From positions 1 to 64,000 of IMG/VR virus record IMGVR_UViG_3300030389_003255: a stretch of DNA of 64,000 bases; one strand, given 5' to 3'. Position numbers and translations under genes: made by a program. Positions 1-8,039 of this stretch are shown here, one piece after another. The stretch is from a virus. Each line of letters starts with the position of its first letter. The stretch's first letter is position 1. The notes under the pieces were generated by a model, which saw only the letters and a list, made by a program, of their open reading frames with translations, was not told where the DNA came from and did not search any database.

Positions 1-1
1 A

Positions 2-547
2 ATATTAGTAATTGGAGCAGGTGGTATTGGGAGTTTCTTGATACCGCTTTTAGACAAAGTAGAATTGTATGACATAACGGTAGCAGACCCCGATAAGGTA
101 GAAACAAAGAATCTACCATATCAAAATTTTCAAGTAACAGATGTTGGAAATAATAAGGCATTAGTAATGAAAGACCATTATTCATTAACCAAAGCCATAA
201 TATATCCTATTCTAACTGAAAAACAAATGCAAGGATATGATTTGGTTATTTGTTGTGTAGATAATTTAGGCCTTAGAAGAACAATGTATAACACAAAGAT
301 TAAGTGGTTAGACTTGCGGGCGCAAGGCAGGAATGCCGCACTTGTGAGCCATAAAGCCGACATTAAGATGTATGAAAGTTTATTGGCAGGTAAAGACGGG
401 TCATTCTCTTGTCAAGGAGATTCTTGGGATGGGAGTAACAAAGGAGTTCATTTTATGCAAGTTGCTATTGCGGGAATGGGCGCACAATGGATTCAAAGAT
501 ACTTCAATGATGAAGAAGTATGTGACTTCAAGGTGGTGAATGTATGA
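2..547 (+). CDS. E1/ThiF-like adenylyltransferase (5' end cut by window)
   Basis: The frame is open to the window edge. Its first visible residues form a Rossmann nucleotide-binding turn G-A-G-G-I-G (positions 14-31). This is followed by the ThiF/MoeB/E1 pattern D-x-D-x-V-x3-N-L-x2-Q and a later V-D-N segment around the usual catalytic Asp. Members of this family adenylate the C-terminal glycine of a ubiquitin-like or sulfur-carrier protein. No paired CxxC zinc motif is visible. The stop codon overlaps the start of the JAB metalloprotease, a pairing known from ubiquitin-like and sulfur-transfer operons. No ubiquitin-like partner is visible in the window; it may lie upstream. Confidence 0.75.
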   Translation: MLVIGAGGIGSFLIPLLDKVELYDITVADPDKVETKNLPYQNFQVTDVGNNKALVMKDHYSLTKAIIYPILTEKQMQGYDLVICCVDNLGLRRTMYNTKIKWLDLRAQGRNAALVSHKADIKMYESLLAGKDGSFSCQGDSWDGSNKGVHFMQVAIAGMGAQWIQRYFNDEEVCDFKVVNV

Positions 548-1065
548 GTAAAATGAAAGATAGATATTTCGATGAAATAAATAATGATGATGATGGATAT
601 GAAAAATATATGGAGGAACTAAGTGAGAAGAGGTTTTTGGCTGAGAGGCATATCATAGATAATTATGACAAAACAAAAAATATCAAAGATTTGTTTGAAC
701 CTATTTGGCATGCTTCCACTACAATTCTACCTCATTTAGAAGTTCAAGTTGTTATTGATGCTAACAGGGATATCCATGTCTCAACCGGAACAGCAGGATA
801 TGTAGACTTTCAAATAAATCCTGTTGGTATGAAACTACCTGTCGAATGTTGGATTCATACTCATCCTTTCGGTGTTGCTTATTTTAGTGGAACGGATATA
901 GGAACTGTTAGAGTTTGGCAACCCATTATGAAAGAAGCCTATGTATTAGGCGGAGTAGAACATTATGGCCATTGGACTCAAGATAGACCTAATGCACTAG
1001 ATATTTTTCATGACAATGAATATGAAGAAACACAAGTTTGGAATAGAAGAGGTGAAGAAGAATGA
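544..1065 (+). CDS. JAB/JAMM (MPN+) metalloprotease
   Basis: This is a 173-residue protein with a complete JAMM zinc signature: H105-x-H107-P followed by S115-x2-D118, giving the standard HxH-x10-D spacing. JAMM enzymes cleave isopeptide or peptide bonds after ubiquitin-like domains, or process sulfur carriers. The N-terminal 50 residues are acidic and probably helical. The start overlaps the stop of the E1-like gene (ATGA) and the end overlaps the GroES-like gene, so the four genes are probably translated together. Its target is unknown. Tailed phages also use JAB domains in tail assembly, but this copy is far from the tail genes. Confidence 0.8.
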   Translation: MSKMKDRYFDEINNDDDGYEKYMEELSEKRFLAERHIIDNYDKTKNIKDLFEPIWHASTTILPHLEVQVVIDANRDIHVSTGTAGYVDFQINPVGMKLPVECWIHTHPFGVAYFSGTDIGTVRVWQPIMKEAYVLGGVEHYGHWTQDRPNALDIFHDNEYEETQVWNRRGEEE

Positions 1066-1292
1066 AAGCATATGGAGATTGGGTTGTTCTGGAAAGAACA
1101 ACAAAGAAACTAGCAAGTGGATTAATGATTGATGCAGGTAATGTTGGATTAGTAGTAGATTCAGCAGATAAGAAAATCATAGGAAAGCGTGTTTTGTTTT
1201 CACAAAAGCATGAACAACATACCTATGGTGATTATTTCATGGTTCACAAAAATTCAGTAATGGCAATAATACAGGAAAAGGATGACGAATGA
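1062..1292 (+). CDS. GroES-like co-chaperonin (Cpn10)
   Basis: This 76-residue protein has the Cpn10 beta-barrel layout. An N-terminal G-D-W-V-V-L-E strand matches the D-R-V-(I/V)-V start of GroES. A short stretch takes the place of the mobile loop (T-K-K-L-A-S-G-L), then comes a G-K-R-V-L-F strand, and it ends with V-M-A-I-I as GroES ends with I-L-A-I-V. It is shorter than cellular GroES (about 95 residues), as expected for a trimmed viral form. It lies immediately before, and overlaps, the chaperonin gene, which strongly supports a functional GroES/GroEL pair for folding viral proteins. Confidence 0.7.
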   Translation: MKAYGDWVVLERTTKKLASGLMIDAGNVGLVVDSADKKIIGKRVLFSQKHEQHTYGDYFMVHKNSVMAIIQEKDDE

Positions 1293-2818
1293 TAATTAAA
1301 GGAACAGAAGTAAAAGAAAAACTATTGAAAGGAATAGACATAGTAGCAGAAACAGTAAAGCCTACACTTGGCCCACAAGCAAAAACAGTTATTCTTCAGG
1401 GCAAACCTCCTGTAATAATTAATGATGGAGTTACTATTACTAAATACATTAGTCACGATGACCCCTATATCAATATGGGAATTCAACTAGTTCAAAACTT
1501 AGCAAGTCAAGCACAAGATGAATCCGGTGATGGAACAACAACCGCTTGTGTTTTGGCTCAAGCAATATGTCATAAAATGCTAGAAGCAGATGTAAAGGAT
1601 GTTCACTCCTTCAACAAAACACTTAATGAACTTAGAGATACTATTGTTAGGAATTTAATGCACAGTGCCAAAGAAGTAAAAGATACAGATGTTTTAGATG
1701 TAGCCACAATAGCCGCTAATAATGATAGTGAAATGGGTTCATTGATTAATGAAGCAGTGGGTATGGTTGGAAGAAGCGGAATAATAACAGTAGAAGAATC
1801 TAATTCTTACAAAACGGAATTAGTCCTACGAGAAGGACTGGAAATCAATGAGGGATATCTAAGTCATCTAATGTGTAATACAGATGGTGGAAAGGTGGTG
1901 TATGAGAATCCTATCATCTTCCTATCTAATTTATCTTTTAATGCCTTCAAAGACCTAATACCTATGCTTGAGTATGCTAGTCAATCGGGTAGACCCCTAC
2001 TAATTTTATGTAAAGGTCTAGATAGTTCTGCCATGAATAATCTACTTATGAATATAATAAATAATACAGTTCAATGTTCAGCAATACTAGCACCTAACTT
2101 TGGTGATGAGCAATTGGATGAACTTCTAGACTTACAAACAGTGGTCGGAGGAAAGGTGTTTGCTTCAGAAGTAAAAGACGACCCTACTATATTTGTTGAT
2201 GAGTCCTTTGGAAGTTGTGAACGGGTAGTTATAACAAAAGAAAAGACCACCTTTATCGGAACTAGCGGGACAGAAGAAGCAGTAGAAAATAGAATACAGG
2301 AACTAGCGAAAACTCTAGAGGAAATAAAGGGACATAGAGCCGCTAGACTAAAGAGCAGAATTGCTAGACTTAAGGGAGGTATTGCTACCATTAAGGTTGG
2401 TGCATCTTCAACTATAGAAATGAGAGAAAAGAAAGAAAGATTAGACGATGCTCTTAATGCTACTAAAGCCGCTTTAGAAGAGGGAATTGTAGTTGGTGGA
2501 GGACTAACTTTAATTCAGGCTTGCGATACCATACCTTCTAAATATAATTGGTTCAAAGAGGCGTTACAAGCACCTTACTTAACTCTATTACAAAATAGCG
2601 GAAGAGACGACTTGATGGCTATAATTAAGGATAAGCATGTTAGAAAGGATATCGCCAAAGGTAATGGATTTAATGCCCTAACTAATAAAATAGAGAATCT
2701 ATCAAAAGCGGGTGTATTTGACCCAGTGAAAGTAACTAAGAGTAGTTTCTTAGCGGCTATGTCTATTGCTCAATTATTCTTTTCTACTGATGTAGCGGTT
2801 TTGTTACCGGAGGAATAA
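1289..2818 (+). CDS. groL: Group I (GroEL/Hsp60-type) chaperonin
   Basis: This is a 509-residue chaperonin. Near the N-terminus are T-L-G-P (26-29), N-D-G-V-T-I (45-50) and the ATP-binding G-D-G-T-T-T (80-85). The second half has the group I pattern G-G-I-A-x-I-K-V-G-A followed by E-K-K-x-R-x-D-D-A and G-G-G. The C-terminal domain keeps D-P-x-K-V-T. It lacks the glycine-methionine tail of bacterial GroEL. The sequence resembles bacterial GroEL rather than the archaeal thermosome, which is notable beside archaeal-type replication genes. It overlaps the GroES-like gene by four bases. Its likely role is folding of capsid or other viral proteins. Confidence 0.93.
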   Translation: MIIKGTEVKEKLLKGIDIVAETVKPTLGPQAKTVILQGKPPVIINDGVTITKYISHDDPYINMGIQLVQNLASQAQDESGDGTTTACVLAQAICHKMLEADVKDVHSFNKTLNELRDTIVRNLMHSAKEVKDTDVLDVATIAANNDSEMGSLINEAVGMVGRSGIITVEESNSYKTELVLREGLEINEGYLSHLMCNTDGGKVVYENPIIFLSNLSFNAFKDLIPMLEYASQSGRPLLILCKGLDSSAMNNLLMNIINNTVQCSAILAPNFGDEQLDELLDLQTVVGGKVFASEVKDDPTIFVDESFGSCERVVITKEKTTFIGTSGTEEAVENRIQELAKTLEEIKGHRAARLKSRIARLKGGIATIKVGASSTIEMREKKERLDDALNATKAALEEGIVVGGGLTLIQACDTIPSKYNWFKEALQAPYLTLLQNSGRDDLMAIIKDKHVRKDIAKGNGFNALTNKIENLSKAGVFDPVKVTKSSFLAAMSIAQLFFSTDVAVLLPEE

Positions 2819-2820
2819 AT

Positions 2821-3018
2821 ATGGGATATAGAAAAATGAAAGATTTAGCCTGTTTTGTTGCTGTCAATCTCTATGATTGGGATAAGCAAGACATAGAAAA
2901 TATGGTGCAACAAGTAGGTTGTATTGAAACCGTAGTTGATTTTCTTACAGCGTATGAACACAGATTCGGCCTTGACTTGAAAGATAAAATCGAATGGGCT
3001 TTGCTAGCGGAGGAATAG
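2821..3018 (+). CDS. small acidic hypothetical protein
   Basis: A 65-residue, probably helical protein with many acidic residues. It starts two bases after the chaperonin stop, so it is in the same operon. I do not recognise a family. The end of the gene contains GGAGG, which would serve as ribosome site for the tiny zinc-ribbon gene that follows. Confidence 0.6.
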   Translation: MGYRKMKDLACFVAVNLYDWDKQDIENMVQQVGCIETVVDFLTAYEHRFGLDLKDKIEWALLAEE

Positions 3019-3020
3019 AA

Positions 3021-3113
3021 TTGAAATGTCCGACTTGTTGGAGAAGAATGCAAGGATATTATGCTAGAAGATTTGGTAAGTGTAAATATTGTTTGGAGAG
3101 TGAAAAGAAATGA
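3021..3113 (+). CDS. 30-residue zinc-ribbon protein (TTG start)
   Basis: This frame starts at TTG, two bases after the previous stop and preceded by GGAGG at the right distance. It encodes 30 residues with two CxxC knuckles (C-P-T-C near the start, C-K-Y-C near the end) and basic residues between them. Its stop overlaps the next ATG (ATGA). The RBS, the overlap and the complete zinc ribbon make it a likely real tiny gene, probably nucleic-acid or protein binding. Confidence 0.55.
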   Translation: MKCPTCWRRMQGYYARRFGKCKYCLESEKK

Positions 3114-3511
3114 AAAAAAGAGCAGTAACAGTAACATTACCCGCACCGCATAAAGCACAGATTAAATGTCCTATTTGTAAAGGAAATAAGTGTATAGTTT
3201 GTAACATGACTGGTAATCTAAAGATAGATGTTGCACCAAAGATACCTATTCAAAGAGCGCATATCATAAAGTATGTTGTTGAGAACATACATGATATTGC
3301 AGGAGAAATCACAAAGAAATATGGTTTAGTTCCTGAAATAAATACGAAAGAAGTAATACAAGTGAATAACGGTCAATATGAGATAGTCCAAATATCTTCT
3401 TTGGGTGGGGCTTGTTGGGTAGTAAACAGATTAGACGAACTAGATACACCTAGATACTTTACTTCTAGAAAGGAACTAGATACATTCAAGCAGGGGTGGT
3501 TAAGTGAGTGA
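3110..3511 (+). CDS. zinc-knuckle hypothetical protein
   Basis: A 133-residue protein whose first 35 residues contain C-P-I-C-x4-C-x2-C, a DnaJ-like or ribbon-like zinc cluster. A mixed alpha/beta domain follows that I do not recognise. It overlaps both neighbours, which places it firmly in the operon. Confidence 0.65.
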   Translation: MKKRAVTVTLPAPHKAQIKCPICKGNKCIVCNMTGNLKIDVAPKIPIQRAHIIKYVVENIHDIAGEITKKYGLVPEINTKEVIQVNNGQYEIVQISSLGGACWVVNRLDELDTPRYFTSRKELDTFKQGWLSE

Positions 3512-3710
3512 AATGCCAATAGTAGGAAGAATAATTAGAGATGCAACACAAGAAGTCTTAGTAAAAAGAGGAGTCTATTGGAATATAGAAGTTATGGATA
3601 TTCGTTGGTTTAGAAACGATAAACCAACTAATAAAGGCATCAGGCTGAACATGGAAGAGGCTAAAACTCTTCTAAATATATTAAGGAGTGAATTAGATGA
3701 CGGGAACTAA
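3504..3710 (+). CDS. PC4/YdbC-like ssDNA-binding protein
   Basis: A 68-residue protein with the layout of the PC4 (p15)/YdbC fold. It has a strand ending in V-M-D-I-R-W-F, a turn with N-K-G-I-R-L, and a final helix (about residues 50-64). PC4-like proteins bind single-stranded DNA and melt duplexes during transcription and replication, and small viral versions exist. The preferred start is GTG at 3504, four bases after a GGGGTGG ribosome site; ATG at 3513 is the alternative. The assignment rests on pattern recognition only. Confidence 0.55.
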   Translation: MSEMPIVGRIIRDATQEVLVKRGVYWNIEVMDIRWFRNDKPTNKGIRLNMEEAKTLLNILRSELDDGN

Positions 3711-3972
3711 AGGAATAAGCAAAAAGTTTGCGAAGAGAAGTTTAGAGAAAGCAAATCAACTTAGGCAACATACGCCTAAAGCGTTAGAAGAATATTCTAA
3801 AAAGGCACATGAAATATTAGATTTGTTTTCTTGTTATTTAGAAAATAACATGAAAGTGCCACCAAACTCCGGCAGGGGTTGTCGAATGACAGAAGAACAT
3901 ATCGAATTACATTTCGGTAAGTTCTATTTAACAATGAGAAAAGCAATGGATAGTGAGAACAATGGATTTTAA
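3697..3972 (+). CDS. hypothetical protein
   Basis: A 91-residue basic, mostly helical protein that overlaps the PC4-like gene by 14 bases and the next gene by about 11. No family recognised. The conserved-looking centre N-S-G-R-G-C-R-M is a possible functional loop. Confidence 0.6.
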   Translation: MTGTKGISKKFAKRSLEKANQLRQHTPKALEEYSKKAHEILDLFSCYLENNMKVPPNSGRGCRMTEEHIELHFGKFYLTMRKAMDSENNGF

Positions 3973-4312
3973 TAAATTATATTTAATATGCAATAACAAT
4001 AAGAAATTTGACAACTGGACTCTAAAGTTCAAGAAGAAATTAACTGGTTTAGCCTTAGACCACTTCAATCAAGGTTGGGTTGATGTAAAACAAGGTAATT
4101 ATTTAGCAAGGGCAATTTTCGTGTGCTACTGGGAAATTTATGCTAATGGTAATTTAGCAAAAGTAAGTCCTGCTATTACTCAAGCCACCTTAGTTCATTT
4201 AATGCACAGATTTCTAGAACAAGAAAGATTTGAAGAAGTCGAATTAATCCAACATATGATGACTAACTTCCTGAGACTATTGACTGTAGTAGAACAGGGG
4301 GAAGAAGAGTGA
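3962..4312 (+). CDS. hypothetical helical protein
   Basis: A helical protein of about 116 residues from ATG 3962; a GTG at 3953 would add three residues. Its helix repeats look loosely TPR-like but no motif is convincing. The acidic C-terminus overlaps the GTG start of the DNA ligase, so expression is probably coupled. Confidence 0.6.
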   Translation: MDFNKLYLICNNNKKFDNWTLKFKKKLTGLALDHFNQGWVDVKQGNYLARAIFVCYWEIYANGNLAKVSPAITQATLVHLMHRFLEQERFEEVELIQHMMTNFLRLLTVVEQGEEE

Positions 4313-5844
4313 CTGATAAATGGATAACAGTTTGCAGATTATTAGAACAAACAGAAAAAATATTTCCCTCGACTCAAGTAGTATTAGTATCAAGACAACT
4401 ATCTCACTTCGATAACAAGGTGAATTTGTTTAAATTACTCTCTTTAGAATTACAAGAAAACAATATAGGCAAAGCCAAAGTAGAATTGTGGGTATCTAAA
4501 ATATTTGATTTGTTTCCTGAAGAAGTTTCTAATGCAGTTTCTAATTACGGGGATATAGGTAGTGCTATCTATTTCTTAGAGATATCTAAGAAGGCATCAG
4601 ATTTTACTTTAAAACAAATTTTAGATGTTCTTCAACTAGATTGTGCAAAATCCTCCGGTTCTACCTTTGACTTGATTAAAGAAATGGTAACTAAAATGTC
4701 CGACATAGAGAGAAAGTGGTTCTTCAGATTTTTAGTTAGAAAAACTAGGAATAATATGGGAGAAGGACAACTTAAAAAGATATTAGCAAAGCATTACAAA
4801 CTAAAAGCAAAGGATGTAAAATCTCATTTAAACTTCAACTCATTCTCTGATGCTGTAAGTTATTATGAAATGAATGAAACGCCTCCGATGAATTTATCAC
4901 ATGGCTCTTTTGTAAAACCAATGTTAGCAAAAGAAGTTCCCATGAATAAGTGGCCGGAGAATAAAATCGTAGATTACAAGTATGATGGTAACAGATACCA
5001 AATACACAAGGAAGGGGATAATGTAATCATCTTTAATCGTAAAGGCTCTATTGTCACTCCACAGTTTCAAGATGTCGTGGAGCGAGTTAGAGAGTATGAA
5101 GTAGATTGTATTCTTGATGGTGAGATTTATCCAATCAATGATGATGGCTCACCTGCCGAACATAAACTAATGGGAACAAGAGTTCATTCTAAAAACCATG
5201 CAGAAGCAAGAGAGAAAGTCAAAGTCAAGTGGGTCATGTTTGATTGTTTGAAATATGATGGTGTCACTGTTATGAATTTACCCTACTGGCATAGATTAGA
5301 GTTCATTAAACGCTTACCCGACCAAGCACTTAGAATGAAAGGGGGTGGTGATGTTCTAGCATTCTATAATAGAGCGATTAACGATGGTTTTGAGGGTATT
5401 ATTGTTAAGGATGCTTCTTTACCCTATGAAGCAGGTAAAAGAAGCGCAGGATGGGCTAAATATAAACCTCCACGCATTGAATTAGATGTGGCAATATTAG
5501 CGGCTAAATATGGCCAAGGTGATAAGTGTGATGTCTTTGCTTCATTCAACATAGGAGTAAAAACAGATGTAGGCTTTCATCCGGTTGGGTGGGTTGGAAC
5601 AGGATTTTCGGATGATGAATTGTATGAATTAACTAAGTCTTTACGAAAGAATGTGGAGTATTTTTCTGGTGGAATTTACAAATTGCTTCCAAGAACAGTT
5701 TTAGAAGTTTCAGCAGATTTAGTGTCAATGGATGAAAAAGGAAACTATGGCCTTAGATTCCCTAGATGTAAAAGAATTAGAGAAGATAAATTCGTAGCAG
5801 ACACAAATACTCTAGATGACATAATTAGATTATATTCCGAATAA
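4309..5844 (+). CDS. lig: ATP-dependent DNA ligase (replication ligase)
   Basis: This 511-residue ligase has the archaeal LIG1 layout. A helical DNA-binding domain covers about residues 1-190. The nucleotidyltransferase core follows, with the AMP-accepting lysine K224 in K-Y-D-G-N-R, motif III D270-G-E, motif IV E362-G-I-I-V-K and motif V W-A-K-Y-K. A C-terminal OB fold ends the protein. It seals nicks, such as those between Okazaki fragments. It starts at GTG, overlapping the previous gene. It lies in the replication block with the clamp and clamp loader. A second, very different ligase is encoded at 48,665-51,154. Confidence 0.95.
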   Translation: MTDKWITVCRLLEQTEKIFPSTQVVLVSRQLSHFDNKVNLFKLLSLELQENNIGKAKVELWVSKIFDLFPEEVSNAVSNYGDIGSAIYFLEISKKASDFTLKQILDVLQLDCAKSSGSTFDLIKEMVTKMSDIERKWFFRFLVRKTRNNMGEGQLKKILAKHYKLKAKDVKSHLNFNSFSDAVSYYEMNETPPMNLSHGSFVKPMLAKEVPMNKWPENKIVDYKYDGNRYQIHKEGDNVIIFNRKGSIVTPQFQDVVERVREYEVDCILDGEIYPINDDGSPAEHKLMGTRVHSKNHAEAREKVKVKWVMFDCLKYDGVTVMNLPYWHRLEFIKRLPDQALRMKGGGDVLAFYNRAINDGFEGIIVKDASLPYEAGKRSAGWAKYKPPRIELDVAILAAKYGQGDKCDVFASFNIGVKTDVGFHPVGWVGTGFSDDELYELTKSLRKNVEYFSGGIYKLLPRTVLEVSADLVSMDEKGNYGLRFPRCKRIREDKFVADTNTLDDIIRLYSE

Positions 5845-5863
5845 CGCTAAAGGTGATTATTTA

Positions 5864-6232
5864 ATGACAACCATTAACATACCACAAGCACCTGAAATAC
5901 CTGAGTGGATTGAAAAATATGGGTATGTAGATATTTTTTCATTTTTTGCTTATGGTAAACTATCTCAAGATGATGTTGATTTACTAATCAAAGGATTGAT
6001 GATAGCGTCCGATTTCAATACCTTTGATAAAATAGCAATAGCGTTTGATTACATTGGAGAAGATGAAGCAAGGGCAGTGATGAAATACAGAGGAACTAGT
6101 ATCAAATTTATCTTCGCTGGAGGGTATGCAGTCGTAGAAGATATGCTAACCACTACAATACTAGATGGTATAGATTACTTAAGATTCAAGGGAGATTATG
6201 TGGGACATACAAGGGGAGAATCAAATGTATAG
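5864..6232 (+). CDS. hypothetical acidic protein
   Basis: A 122-residue acidic protein with no recognised family. It starts after a GGTGAT ribosome site. Its last eight bases overlap the start of the next gene. Confidence 0.6.
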   Translation: MTTINIPQAPEIPEWIEKYGYVDIFSFFAYGKLSQDDVDLLIKGLMIASDFNTFDKIAIAFDYIGEDEARAVMKYRGTSIKFIFAGGYAVVEDMLTTTILDGIDYLRFKGDYVGHTRGESNV

Positions 6233-6623
6233 TAAAGAAACACTAGCAGGAATAATATTATCAAATGCTACTTTACAAATACAGGCTAACAAAGACTTAG
6301 CGTATAAACTAGGATACTCGTTTAAAGTAAAAGTGGTTTTGAGAGGCAGGTCTGAGTATCTAGAAGGCATACATAGAAGTCTGTTACAGCAACAGATTAA
6401 TTCTACTATTAGAGTAGTTGAAAGTAAAAATAGACCGAAACCAATACTGTTCATTAGTAGATTGAGTGATTTAATGAAACTTCAATTACTTATACCTAGA
6501 AACATACCCGCTAATAAATTTGATAGAAGAGTATTTGAACGACTAATAGAAATCCTAAGTAAAAAAGAACATCTAACTCTAAAGGGTTTAGATGAAATAT
6601 TAAAAATAAAAGAGGCCTTATAA
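6225..6623 (+). CDS. small protein with possible degenerate LAGLIDADG-like fold
   Basis: The start is set at ATG 6225, preceded by AAGGGGAGAA; an upstream in-frame GTG (6198) would overlap the previous gene by 35 bases. The 132-residue product opens with L-A-G-I-I-L-S, followed by a strand and helix pattern that recalls single-domain LAGLIDADG proteins. The acidic catalytic residues of the motif are missing, so it is unlikely to be an active homing endonuclease. It could be a structural relative used for DNA binding, or the resemblance may be accidental. Confidence 0.45.
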   Translation: MYSKETLAGIILSNATLQIQANKDLAYKLGYSFKVKVVLRGRSEYLEGIHRSLLQQQINSTIRVVESKNRPKPILFISRLSDLMKLQLLIPRNIPANKFDRRVFERLIEILSKKEHLTLKGLDEILKIKEAL

Positions 6624-7465
6624 TGGGACTAATAAATATAAATAAAGAAAAACCAATAATCATAGTAGGTAAAGTTGGAACGGGAAAAACAACTCAAGCC
6701 AAAAAGCAACTACCTAATGCTAGAGTAGTTTATGCAAATGATTGCGATATAGATATATTTTCTCTGTCTAGAGATAATGGATTAATAATAGAAGATGTTC
6801 ATTTTAAACCGGATACTAAAATTATCTTAACTATAATTAGAAATTTTAGAGGTAAACTGATTCTAACTTCAATAAATCAAAAATCTATTCCTAAGCAAAT
6901 AAAAACTATGTGTAAAATAAAAAGAGCAGGAAAAGAAAATTTTCTAAGAGAGAGTATAAATACTCTAGCACCGAGAAGTGTAGAACCCAACTCGTATGAA
7001 AGAGATACCTTTTCTCTAGTTCAGGACTATCTTAGAACAAAAGATAGAGAATTGATTTGTGAATTATTGAAGTTTAACAAACCAAGCGACATACAACTAC
7101 TATCATGGTTAGATAATAATATTCACCCCAACAAAATAATGTTCGTTGATAGGGTAGTAAAGAGAAGATGGAAGTTAGATTACTTCTACGAACTGCTTAG
7201 TTATAGCCACGATGGTAATCATTTTGGTAGAACTGAAATGCCGAAAAGGGGTTCTTATTCTAAGATACCTTACTTAGCAAGAAAGATGAAAATCAAAGAC
7301 TTCAGAGTTTTCAAACAATTGCTTACTGATGACGAATTCAAAGCATATGTCGGGACTAAGATGAGCAATTCAGATTATCGTAGTCTAGGCTTGGGTGAAA
7401 AAATAAAAATAAAAAAACAAAAAAGACCGGAACAATATCAAAAGACATTAGGTGATTATCTATGA
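6623..7465 (+). CDS. P-loop ATPase with C-terminal PIP box; candidate minimal RFC large subunit
   Basis: This is a 280-residue P-loop ATPase. Walker A is G-K-V-G-T-G-K-T-T (16-24) and a Walker B-like G-L-I-I-E-D-V follows. The last eight residues, Q-K-T-L-G-D-Y-L, form a PCNA-interaction box almost identical to the box ending the polymerase (Q-K-T-L-G-D-W-F). Archaeal RFC large subunits also end in a PIP box but are about 480 residues. With the RFC small subunit encoded 800 bases downstream, a reduced clamp-loader large subunit is my favoured reading. The alternative is another clamp-bound ATPase. Confidence 0.6.
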   Translation: MGLININKEKPIIIVGKVGTGKTTQAKKQLPNARVVYANDCDIDIFSLSRDNGLIIEDVHFKPDTKIILTIIRNFRGKLILTSINQKSIPKQIKTMCKIKRAGKENFLRESINTLAPRSVEPNSYERDTFSLVQDYLRTKDRELICELLKFNKPSDIQLLSWLDNNIHPNKIMFVDRVVKRRWKLDYFYELLSYSHDGNHFGRTEMPKRGSYSKIPYLARKMKIKDFRVFKQLLTDDEFKAYVGTKMSNSDYRSLGLGEKIKIKKQKRPEQYQKTLGDYL

Positions 7466-7740
7466 AACACACGATACACGGACATCAATGCGTTAATTGT
7501 GGTAAAGGAATGAGGATAACTAAAAGAAGCAGAATGTCCTCGACAACAAAACTTTGTTTTTCCTGTCTCAAGAATAGAGACGACTTACCAGAAAAATACT
7601 TCTGTGAGGCAATTTCTAAATCAACTAAAAAAAGATGTAGAACGATAACAATGGAAAGATATTGCTCTCGGCATAAAAATGGAGATGAAAATAATGAAAC
7701 ACAAATTAGCAAGAAAAAGAATAACAAAAATGTTAGATGA
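7462..7740 (+). CDS. small multi-zinc-site protein
   Basis: A 92-residue basic protein with three Cys pairs or clusters: C-V-N-C near residue 11, C-F-S-C near residue 31, and a later C-x9-C-x9-C-x3-H arrangement. The pattern suggests one or two zinc ribbons for nucleic-acid binding. It overlaps the clamp-loader-like gene by four bases. The Lys/Asn-rich tail overlaps the next gene. Confidence 0.6.
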   Translation: MKHTIHGHQCVNCGKGMRITKRSRMSSTTKLCFSCLKNRDDLPEKYFCEAISKSTKKRCRTITMERYCSRHKNGDENNETQISKKKNNKNVR

Positions 7741-7918
7741 AGATAATCTAACAACAGGACAAATAAAAGAAAAACTAATTAATGCAAAAACCGCAAAAGG
7801 CAGACCTTCTACAAAGGGAGTATTAACTAGTAACCAGTTACAAATGGTTCTAAGCCAAAACTATCGAAAGGTTAGTTTTTGCTCTAAAACAAGACAAGTA
7901 ATATGGGGGAATAAATAA
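7694..7918 (+). CDS. small winged-helix-like protein
   Basis: The start is taken at ATG 7694, preceded by GGAGATG; an earlier ATG at 7679 is possible. The 74-residue basic product has a helix, turn, helix and hairpin layout (T-T-G-Q-I-K-E-K-L, then S-N-Q-L-Q-M-V-L) like a winged-helix DNA-binding domain. It overlaps the previous gene by about 47 bases, which is large but similar to others here. Confidence 0.5.
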   Translation: MKHKLARKRITKMLDEDNLTTGQIKEKLINAKTAKGRPSTKGVLTSNQLQMVLSQNYRKVSFCSKTRQVIWGNK

Positions 7919-8037
7919 TGGGATTTGAAATAGTAGTATTATTATTTTTGGCAGGTTTTCTTTATTGGTTAGGAGGCCTACTGATGCCGGAATTTAAACC
8001 AATACAACAAGAACTGATTAAATATGAGGAGGAATAA
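7918..8037 (+). CDS. 39-residue single-pass membrane protein
   Basis: ATG 7918 overlaps the previous stop (TAATG). The 39-residue product has a strongly hydrophobic segment (about residues 4-24) and a short polar tail. GAGGAGG at its end serves the next gene. Tiny inner-membrane proteins of this kind are common in tailed viruses; its role is unknown. Confidence 0.5.
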   Translation: MGFEIVVLLFLAGFLYWLGGLLMPEFKPIQQELIKYEEE

Positions 8038-8039
8038 AA

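Noticed and set aside
1289-2818. Bacterial host inferred from the GroEL-type chaperonin
   Set aside because: The replication set (PCNA, RFC, PriS/PriL, PolB with PIP box, LIG1-type ligase) points to archaea. One gene can be acquired.
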